Source: Hyphomicrobiaceae bacterium
Lineage (GTDB): Bacteria > Pseudomonadota > Alphaproteobacteria > Rhizobiales > Hyphomicrobiaceae
Length of the DNA stretch: 5,788 nucleotides
Reading direction: 5' to 3'
Assembly (NCBI GenBank): GCA_017353825.1
Contig: JAFMSC010000291.1
Span: 1 to 5,788 of the forward strand
The notes below the pieces were generated by a model. The model searched no databases, was not told the DNA's origin, and worked only from the letters and a program-made list of their open reading frames with translations. Made by a program: the position numbers and the translations under genes. The stretch's first letter is position 1. The number at the start of each line of letters is the position of its first letter. This document shows positions 1 through 5,788 of this stretch, piece by piece.

Positions 1-30
1 TGGCGTGCCAGCCCCTCGTGTCCAGTAGCG

Positions 31-71
31 ACCGCCTGATCGAAGAAAGAAGTCGAGTCGGATCAGGCGGT
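31..71. repeat. Inverted repeat just downstream of the methyltransferase stop codon; possible terminator
   Basis: CCGCCTGATC (32-41) is perfectly complementary to GATCAGGCGG (61-70), and A31/T71 adds one more pair, around a 19-base loop. On the minus strand the hairpin begins at the TAA of the methyltransferase, where a transcription terminator would lie. No run of T follows the distal arm on either strand, so a canonical intrinsic terminator is not supported. A mRNA 3'-end stabiliser or a chance repeat is also possible. Confidence 0.4.
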
Positions 72-862
72 TATCGTTTCACTGCAAAAAAAGTTCGGAC
101 TAACCGGTACGCGAACCGCATGGTGTCCCCGTCCCACCGCGCACCCAGCCCCATGGTGTCGCCCTCCACGGACGCATCGAGCATCGCCCGAAGTCCGGCC
201 CGGTCGCCGCCCTCGGGAAAGGCCATGGCGAGGACGCGCTCGCGCTCGGCGGGCACCTGGTAGAAGCGCAGCTCGGGCTCCGGCAGCCCGACAATGGCGT
301 AGAGCCCGACCAGAAACGCCAGCGGGCGGAATTCGACCGTGGAGGGGTCGCGGTGCCGCTCCATGGCATTGAAGGCTGCGGCCTTGGCCGGATCGTCGGA
401 GGCGAAGGCGTCGCTGAGCACGATGCGGCCGCTCGGCCGGGCCACCCGCACCATCTCGGCGAAGGCGCGCGCCGGCTCTTCAAGGTGATGGAACGCAAAC
501 CGGCAGCTGACGATGTCGAACGTGCCGTCCGCGAACGGCAGGGCGTAGGCATCGCCCTGGTGCCAGCCGACGTTGCGCACATTCTCGCGCGCCACGAGCC
601 TGCGGGCCTCCGCCAGCATGGCGCCGGTGGCATCGATCCCCACGGCCTACCGCACACGCCGCGCGAACGCTACGACGACCGTGCCCGGGCCGCAGGCCAC
701 GTCGAGGGAGACATCGGTGGCAAGCGGACGCGCCGCCTCGACCAGCAGGTCGAGGGCAGCCTGGTTGTGCAGAGCCGGAGCGGCGGCGAACCCGGGCGCC
801 TGGCGGGTGAACTGGTCGGCGATGCTGGCGGCGTGCGCCGCGCTGGTGACAGCTGCGGTCAC
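71..862 (-). pseudogene. Class I SAM-dependent methyltransferase interrupted by an in-frame amber codon
   Basis: Two open segments lie in the same minus-strand frame and are separated only by TAG at 647-649. Read through, they give one methyltransferase of about 263 codons, the usual size for the UbiE/Methyltransf_11 type. Numbering from the GTG at 862, the SAM-binding loop DVACGPG is at residues 54-60, the stop is at codon 72, the acidic motif VGID is at 74-77, GDAYALPF is at 103-110, and FDIVSCRFAFHH follows at 115-126. The C-terminal half resembles the family's lid and substrate region, but the substrate cannot be told. The start is uncertain: the frame stays open to 952, but those 30 codons run through the REP-like palindromes, and family-like sequence (ASIADQFTRQ) begins only after 862. 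No good ribosome site is visible. A GTG lies two codons after the TAG, but a product from there would lack the SAM loop. It lies downstream of leuA on the same strand. Family assignment is strong; loss of function is inferred and could be a sequencing error. Confidence 0.82.
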
Positions 863-877
863 GGGCGTGCGATGGGT

Positions 878-898
878 GTCAGATCCAGAGGGTCTGAC
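878..898. repeat. REP-like palindrome, copy 1
   Basis: The 9-base arms GTCAGATCC (878-886) and GGGTCTGAC (890-898) flank AGA. They pair with one mismatch, which is a G-T wobble on one strand. It is nearly identical to the second copy at 927-953, 31 bases away. The outer flank (GGT) and inner flank (GC) mirror those of copy 2, so the pair as a whole is arranged head to head, like a two-unit REP/BIME cluster. The link to REP elements is inferred from shape and intergenic position; no associated transposase is in the window. Confidence 0.65.
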
Positions 899-926
899 GC
901 TATTCCCATGCCGGTGTTGGAGCTGT

Positions 927-953
927 GGCGTCAGACCCAGAGGGTCTGACACC
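927..953. repeat. REP-like palindrome, copy 2, directly after the leuA stop
   Basis: Perfect 9-base arms GTCAGACCC (930-938) and GGGTCTGAC (942-950) surround AGA. With the outer GGC and ACC the stem reaches 12 positions with one mismatch. It starts two bases past the leuA stop codon on the minus strand, so leuA transcripts would end in this hairpin. It could block 3' exonuclease or reduce readthrough into the methyltransferase gene. No T-run follows, so it is not a standard intrinsic terminator. Confidence 0.7.
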
Positions 954-955
954 GC

Positions 956-2566
<1,611 letters not shown>

Positions 2567-2575
2567 CGGATGCTT

Positions 2576-2580
2576 TCCTT
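2576..2580 (-). promoter_or_regulatory. Ribosome binding site that fixes the leuA start
   Basis: AAGGA on the minus strand ends 9 bases before the ATG at 2566. It supports this start over upstream in-frame starts up to 2659, which have no comparable site. Confidence 0.6.
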
Positions 2581-2586
2581 GGATCG

Positions 2587-2608
2587 GCCGCGCGCTGTCG
2601 GCGCCGGC
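2587..2608 (-). other. GC-rich hairpin just upstream of the leuA ribosome binding site
   Basis: On the minus strand GCCGGCGC (2608-2601) can pair with GCGC plus CGGC (2595-2592, 2590-2587) around the loop CGACA, with a single bulged G. The stem has eight G-C pairs and ends six bases before the AAGG of the leuA ribosome site. In an attenuator it could be the downstream element that limits leuA expression. No T-run follows, so if it acts it would more likely affect translation or Rho-dependent termination. This is inference from pairing only. Confidence 0.3.
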
Positions 2609-2639
2609 GCTATAACAGGATGGGGGCTTGTCTTGCGAT

Positions 2640-2691
2640 CCCCTGAGCGCCCGTCCCACGCGTCAAGTGCGGGACTGCCGATGCTCAGGGG
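2640..2691 (-). other. Strong stem-loop between the leucine-rich leader ORF and leuA
   Basis: The outer arms CCCCTGAGC and GCTCAGGGG (2640-2648 and 2683-2691) pair perfectly over nine bases. Inside, GTCCC (2653-2657) and GGGAC (2671-2675) form a second stem. In the minus-strand transcript the first arm contains the TGA stop of the leader ORF, so a ribosome reaching the leader's end would cover it. The distal arm and the bases after it (GGATCG, 2641-2636) can also pair with CGATCC (2586-2581) beside the leuA ribosome site, a possible alternative fold. No T-run follows the stem. The pairing is directly visible; the regulatory role is inferred. Confidence 0.5.
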
Positions 2692-2813
2692 CTGGTAAGC
2701 AGAAGGAGGCCCAAGGTCAGGCCAAGCGCCAAGCCAAATGCCGAGCCGAGCGCCGTCTGACCGGGAGGCGTCCCAGCCTCGACCAAGGTAGCGGTGCAGC
2801 AGTTGCGGCTCAC
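2685..2813 (-). CDS. Candidate leucine-rich leader peptide of leuA (attenuator)
   Basis: This short minus-strand reading frame gives 42 residues from GTG at 2813 to TGA at 2685-2687, 118 bases before leuA. The last 16 residues read GLALGLTLGLLLLTSP. Ten of 42 residues are Leu, nine of them in the last 22, with four in a row three residues before the stop. The Leu codons include CTT three times and TTG twice, which are expected to be rare in such a GC-rich genome. This resembles leader peptides of amino-acid operons, where ribosome stalling at Leu codons selects between RNA folds. The weaknesses are a GTG start with only a poor GAG motif upstream, and a GC-rich context in which short open frames are common. 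The Gly-Leu repeat could also encode a small membrane helix. Role not proven. Confidence 0.4.
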   Translation of the reverse strand: MSRNCCTATLVEAGTPPGQTALGSAFGLALGLTLGLLLLTSP

Positions 2814-2876
2814 GGAGCTGGCTCGATGCTCGATGGCGGCGGGAACGTGCCATCCGCCGGTCGCGATGTGGCGCTA

Positions 2877-2905
2877 CTTAAGCCAAGACCGGCGAGGGAT
2901 GGCAA
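2877..2905 (-). promoter_or_regulatory. Weak candidate promoter for the leuA leader
   Basis: On the minus strand TTGCCA (2905-2900) matches five of six bases of the sigma-70 -35 consensus. It is followed after 17 bases by CTTAAG (2882-2877), a poor -10 match. Transcription would start near 2870, about 55 bases before the leader GTG. The spacing is right but the -10 is weak, so this is only a guess at the location. Confidence 0.2.
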
Positions 2906-2944
2906 GCGCAAAATCGTCCCAATGCCCTGCCAGCGAGTGTTTTT

Positions 2945-2987
2945 GCCACGCCCACGTCAGATCCCGCCATGGCGGCGCCAGCGTGGC
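2945..2987. repeat. Nested inverted repeats in the divergent intergenic region
   Basis: GCCACGC (2945-2951) and GCGTGGC (2981-2987) are complementary and enclose a perfect 12-base palindrome, CCGCCATGGCGG (2964-2975). It lies about 85 bases upstream of the exported-protein gene and upstream of the suggested leuA leader promoter, where an operator could sit. Palindromes of this sort also arise by chance in GC-rich DNA. No known regulator site is recognised. Confidence 0.3.
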
Positions 2988-3061
2988 GTGAGATGGCGGT
3001 GACACCCCCGTCACGCGGCGCTATCAGTGCGCCGGGGCCGGGGGCGGCCATAACGTAAGCC

Positions 3062-3067
3062 AGGAGG
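3062..3067 (+). promoter_or_regulatory. Ribosome binding site of the small exported protein gene
   Basis: A perfect AGGAGG lies five bases before the ATG at 3073. It is the best ribosome site in the window and fixes both the start and the strand of this gene. Confidence 0.85.
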
Positions 3068-3072
3068 TCGTA

Positions 3073-3501
3073 ATGAAGCGCATTCCCGTGCCCCGTGTTG
3101 TCGGCTGCCTTACCGTCTGTCCTGCCCTCTATGCCGCCCGCCTGGCAGCCCGTCTGGCCCTCTGTCTGGCCGTCTGTCTGGGGGCGCTTGCGCTGGCCGA
3201 CCTTGGCTCCGGCGTGGCGGCAGCCGCCAGCCCCCAGGTCGAAACGGCCATCAAGGCGATCAAATCGGTGGGCAACGACCCGGAGAAGCTCAAGCTCTTC
3301 TGTCAGCTCAATAAGTTGCTGCAGGAAGCGGGCGACAAGGAAGACGCGGCCACCCAGAAGCAGATCGAAGACCTCGTCACCAAGATCGGTTCGGACTTCG
3401 GCGCCGCCTGGGACGTGGGCGACGAACTCGACGAGAATTCCCCCGACGGCCAGGAGTTCTACGCCGCCGTCGATACGATCGCGGACAAGTGCCAACAGTA
3501 G
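3073..3501 (+). CDS. Small exported protein of unknown function with two cysteines
   Basis: The 142-residue product begins with a signal peptide: Lys/Arg at residues 2-3 and 8, a hydrophobic Ala/Leu/Cys-rich stretch at about 24-43, and a likely signal peptidase I site at GVAAAA|SPQ (after residue 52). The mature part is about 90 residues, mostly predicted helix, acidic and hydrophilic. It has exactly two cysteines, C77 (KLFCQL) and C140 (ADKCQQ), which could form a disulfide in the periplasm. The pattern of short helices ending in an Asp/Glu-rich DELDENSPDGQEF stretch recalls small uncharacterised secreted proteins I associate with Alphaproteobacteria, but I cannot name a family. It is not a convincing lipoprotein: the LAVC sequence has Val before the Cys. 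It is a single gene, divergent from leuA and convergent with the AbrB-family gene 38 bases downstream. Confidence 0.85.
   Translation: MKRIPVPRVVGCLTVCPALYAARLAARLALCLAVCLGALALADLGSGVAAAASPQVETAIKAIKSVGNDPEKLKLFCQLNKLLQEAGDKEDAATQKQIEDLVTKIGSDFGAAWDVGDELDENSPDGQEFYAAVDTIADKCQQ
3139..3186 (+). repeat. Degenerate 12-bp tandem repeat coding the signal-peptide core
   Basis: Four 12-base units sharing the second codon CTG, the first three followed by GCC or GCA, encode RLAA, RLAL, CLAV and CLGA (residues 23-38). The units differ at several positions. This looks like an expanded minisatellite in the hydrophobic segment of the signal peptide, which is unusually long at about 52 residues. Confidence 0.6.
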
Positions 3502-3539
3502 GCTCTGGCGGGGGATTGGCTACGCGGATCGTCCGTTCC

Positions 3540-4628
3540 CTACCCCCCATTCCCCATCCGCTGGGCGATCAGCCGCGCCAGCGGCGGCCCTGCGAACAGT
3601 ACGATCACGAAGCGCACCGTCTGCAGCGCCATGACGAATGGCAAATCGACACTGCTCGAGGCGGCGATGATAGCCACCGTGTCCATCCCGCCCGGGCTGG
3701 TGGCGAGATAGGCGCTGATGGGATCGATCCCGGCCGCCTCGACGAGGATCAATGCGAGGGCGCCGCACACCGCAATCAGGATGAACGTCGCGAGCAGCAC
3801 CTGCGGCAGGGCCCGCCGCGCGTGGACGAGAATCGCCCGCGTGAAGCCGAGGCCGACACTCCAGCCCAGGAGCGCGTAGCTGACCGCGAGCAGCGCCGGC
3901 GGCAGGGTGATGTGGACGAGCCCGGTGCTCTCGGCGAAGGCGCCCGCGATCATCGGCACCAGCAGGGCGCCACCGGAGATGCGCAAGCCTGTGCTGGCGG
4001 CCACGCCTGCAGCCGCAATGGCGAGCGTCACCGCCAAATCCCCCGGCGACACCGCCGGAAACCACACGACCTGCGGACCGGCCACCGCCGGGCCCACCCA
4101 CAGCCGCCCGACCATCGAGGCAAGTCCGGCGACGCACACCACGCGCATGTACTGCATGAACGCGACCAGCCGTGCGTCGGCCCCGAACGCGCCGGCCAGC
4201 ACCATCATTACCGAGGCGGCGCCGGGCGCCGTGCCCCACACGGCCGTGGTTCCCGGGACCACGTCGTAGCGACCCATGGTCCACCCGAGCGCACCGCTGG
4301 TGACGACGATGGCCAGCACCACGCTCAGGAACAGCGGCCAGTCCTTGAGGAACGTGAGCACGATGTCGCCGGTGATGGCGCGCGCCACCAGGCACCCCAC
4401 CACCGCCTGCGCCAACTGCGCGGGCAGCCTTGGCGCGCGGATCGAACCCCCGTTGGTGGAGAGCGCGATGCCCGCGATCATCGGCCCGAGCAGCAGCGCC
4501 GCGGGCAGTCCCATCAGCTTGAACAATGCGGCCAGCGCCACCGAGCCTGCAACGAGGATGCCCCATTGCTGCAGCAGGGGGCGGCCGTCGATAAGGCCTG
4601 CCTCGCGGGAGTTGCCGGGCTGGATCAT
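3540..4628 (-). CDS. AbrB-family integral membrane protein (internal duplication, putative transporter)
   Basis: The 362-residue product is very hydrophobic with about ten predicted membrane segments and fits the Gram-negative AbrB family (Pfam AbrB, often mislabelled ammonia monooxygenase or transcriptional regulator), usually about 350 residues. It has two related halves. GLPAALLLGPMIAGI (40-54) corresponds to SGGALLVPMIAGAF (218-231). APGAASVMMVLAGAFGADAR (134-153) with its following MQYMRV corresponds to SPGGMDTVAIIAASSSVDLP (311-330) with LQTVRF. The duplication and the PGG-M motif are family marks. The family's biochemical role is not established; transport is inferred from topology, and it is unrelated to Bacillus AbrB. 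The ATG at 4628 follows a GAGGG about ten bases upstream; the frame gives no better start. An insertion sequence begins 21 bases upstream of the ATG, so its original promoter is probably displaced. Confidence 0.9.
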   Translation of the reverse strand: MIQPGNSREAGLIDGRPLLQQWGILVAGSVALAALFKLMGLPAALLLGPMIAGIALSTNGGSIRAPRLPAQLAQAVVGCLVARAITGDIVLTFLKDWPLFLSVVLAIVVTSGALGWTMGRYDVVPGTTAVWGTAPGAASVMMVLAGAFGADARLVAFMQYMRVVCVAGLASMVGRLWVGPAVAGPQVVWFPAVSPGDLAVTLAIAAAGVAASTGLRISGGALLVPMIAGAFAESTGLVHITLPPALLAVSYALLGWSVGLGFTRAILVHARRALPQVLLATFILIAVCGALALILVEAAGIDPISAYLATSPGGMDTVAIIAASSSVDLPFVMALQTVRFVIVLFAGPPLARLIAQRMGNGG

Positions 4629-4648
4629 GACTCGCGCCCTCGCATCTA

Positions 4649-4681
4649 AGCAGGTTTGTGCGGGATTCCCAACGGATCGAG
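4649..4681 (+). repeat. Left terminal inverted repeat of the IS630 element
   Basis: Starts AGCAG next to the flanking TA. It matches the right end in 22 of 33 ungapped positions, with conserved outer AGCAG and inner CCCAAC-GATCG blocks, the latter probably the transposase binding core. Confidence 0.75.
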
Positions 4682-4721
4682 TTTGTGATTCCGTGTTCCC
4701 ATCTGATTCGGGGGATGGGAC

Positions 4722-5781
4722 ATGGCTGGCAAGTCGCCTTTGCAGGCAAGCGACGGGCAGCGGGTGGCACTGAAGGCTATGTCTGGCGGAGCGGATCGTG
4801 CGCAGGCCGACCGGGCACGCGCGATCCTGCTCACGCTTTCGGGCTGGACGAGCGCTGACATCGCCGAGGCCTTCGGAGTTCGAGAGGACACGGTCCGGCT
4901 ATGGCGCAGCGACTTCATGAAGGGCGGCATCGACGCGCTGTTGGCAAGCGTCGCCGCCGGCCCCGCACCGATAAAGGCCGAGGCTGCGCTCAGGGTCGCG
5001 GGCCCGCTGCTGGAGGCGCCGGTGGCGGACCGGCCGAACTGGACGCTGGCGCGGCTTGCCGAGGAGATCAAGCGACAGGAAGGCGTCTCGATCTCGCGCT
5101 CGCAGCTCTCCAAGGTGCTGCGGCAAAAAGGGGGTTCCGATTTCGGCGGCCGCGGCACACGCTGAAAGGCCGGCAGGTCGCGGACGAGATCGATCGCGTC
5201 GGCTTGCGTCTCAAGCTGCGCAAGGTCCAGGCCGAGGCCGGCGACATCGTTCTCTTGTTCGCGGATGAGAGCGAGGCGCTGACCCACCCTTATCTGGCGC
5301 GGGCTTGGGCCAAACGAGGCGCCGATCTCAGGGTGCCGGCGCCGGGGCAATCCAAGAAGATCGCCATGATGGGCGCGCTCGACCACGCCGCCCGACGCCT
5401 CATTGTGCATTCGAGCCAACCAAGCGCAGCGCCGACTTCATCGCGCTCCTTGAGGAGATCGACCGTCTTTACGGCCCGCATCCCGGGCTGGCCCCTAAGC
5501 CAGTCGTCATCGTTCTCGACAACGGCCTGGTCCACACCAGCAAGGCCACGCTCGCGGCGCTGGCGGCCCGCGCCCATTGGCTCACGGTCGAGTGGCTGCC
5601 CAAGTACGCGCCCGAGCTCAATGACATCGAGGTGGTCTGGCACGACCTCAAGGCCCACAATCTGGCGCATCAGACGTTCACCGACACACGCACCCTCGAC
5701 CAAACCATCCACGCCGCGGTCACCGCCTTGAACCTGGAGCGAAACCGCGATCTGTTGGGCAACTCACGAATCTCTGCTTAG
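4722..5781 (+). pseudogene. IS630-family transposase with two frameshifts
   Basis: The protein is spread over three plus frames. Segment one (from ATG 4722 to about 5130) carries two DNA-binding regions: a helix-turn-helix around WTSADIAEAFGVREDTVRLW and a second around WTLARLAEEIKRQ...SRSQLSKVLR. Segment two (about 5130-5415) has FRFRRPRHTLKGRQ and the first catalytic Asp in LLFADES (codon 5264). Segment three (about 5415-5781) has the second Asp in VIVLDNGLVHTS (5518) and the Glu in PELNDIEVVW (5629), 37 residues later, giving a complete DDE set as in DDE_3 proteins. The first shift is at A5G5 (5125-5134); the second is near 5416, where one C appears to be missing. Each moves the frame by -1. 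Restored length is about 353 residues, normal for the family. GGGGGA precedes the ATG. The stop TAG uses the duplicated TA plus host G. Programmed frameshifting is conceivable at the first site, not at the second. Confidence 0.88.
5746..5778 (-). repeat. Right terminal inverted repeat of the IS630 element
   Basis: Inverted counterpart of the left end, read inward as AGCAGAGATTCG and then CCCAACAGATCG. It overlaps the last codons of the transposase, which therefore encode both the protein's C-terminus (NSRISA) and the transposon end. Confidence 0.75.
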
Positions 5782-5788
5782 GGGCGAG

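Larger units (their letters stand above)
4649..5778 (+). mobile_element. IS630-family insertion sequence, TA-flanked, about 1.13 kb
   Basis: The element is bounded by imperfect terminal inverted repeats (4649-4681 and 5746-5778) and directly flanked by TA (4647-4648 and 5779-5780), the target duplication expected for IS630/Tc1-mariner transposition. Its single gene encodes an IS630-type transposase, and the size fits the family (about 1.0-1.2 kb). Removing the element and one TA restores CTAG, the preferred target described for IS630. The similarity between flanks (CTCGC outside both ends, inverted) is assigned to the target palindrome, though a longer terminal repeat running to the window end cannot be excluded. 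The copy is probably non-autonomous because its transposase is frameshifted. Confidence 0.85.

Noticed and set aside
863..952. Methyltransferase N-terminus starting at the GTG at 952
   Set aside because: These codons are translations of the two palindromes and their spacer; family-like sequence begins after 862.
878..953. Palindromes as CRISPR repeats or a tandem intrinsic terminator
   Set aside because: Only two copies with one spacer and mirrored flanks, no cas genes, and no T-run after either stem.
2567..2659. Upstream extension of leuA by 31 codons
   Set aside because: The ATG at 2566 has a well-placed AAGGA, and the extension would cover the hairpin beside the ribosome site and shows no family-like sequence.
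3502..3539. Terminator between the convergent exported-protein and AbrB-family genes
   Set aside because: The 38-base gap has no stem with a following T-run on either strand.
3540..4628. AbrB as a DNA-binding transition-state regulator or an ammonia monooxygenase subunit
   Set aside because: The protein is a duplicated integral membrane protein with no DNA-binding domain; both labels are database carry-over.
3489..4770. Long open frames opposite or overlapping the AbrB-family gene (386 codons on plus, 416 codons on minus)
   Set aside because: They are rich in Arg, His, Gly and Ala with no family motifs, as expected for shadows of a GC-rich gene. The frame at 3540-4628 has membrane segments and a clear family.

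Overview
The window is GC-rich and looks like a chromosomal segment of a proteobacterium. Alphaproteobacteria is the best guess, from the leuA product and the small secreted protein, but no taxonomic marker is present, so this is inference. It holds three apparently intact protein genes (leuA, a small exported protein, an AbrB-type membrane protein), one interrupted methyltransferase gene, and an IS630-family insertion sequence whose transposase is out of frame in two places. No tRNA, rRNA, CRISPR array or defence system was seen.

Layout. Positions 1-70 hold only an inverted repeat just past the methyltransferase stop. A class I SAM-dependent methyltransferase (71-862, minus) carries an in-frame TAG between its SAM-binding loop and the next strand. 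Two REP-like palindromes (878-898, 927-953) fill the gap up to leuA. leuA (956-2566, minus) encodes 2-isopropylmalate synthase, the first committed step of leucine synthesis. The roughly 500 bases between leuA and the next gene contain no conventional gene. On the minus strand, however, they hold a possible attenuator: a weak promoter, a 42-codon leucine-rich leader ORF with four consecutive Leu codons near its end, and a strong hairpin that starts at the leader stop. A divergent gene (3073-3501, plus) encodes a small exported protein with two cysteines in its mature part. It converges on an AbrB-family membrane protein gene (3540-4628, minus).

Right side. An IS630-family element (4649-5778) sits about 20 bp upstream of the AbrB-family start codon. 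It is flanked by TA duplications, and the rebuilt target is CTAG inside an imperfect palindrome. The transposase stop codon is made from the duplicated TA plus the next host base. The insertion has probably separated the membrane-protein gene from its native promoter.

The most interesting points are the possible leucine attenuator, the IS boundary and target reconstruction, the REP-like pair, and the clustering of broken genes (one nonsense codon, two frameshifts). I see no clear new multi-gene system.
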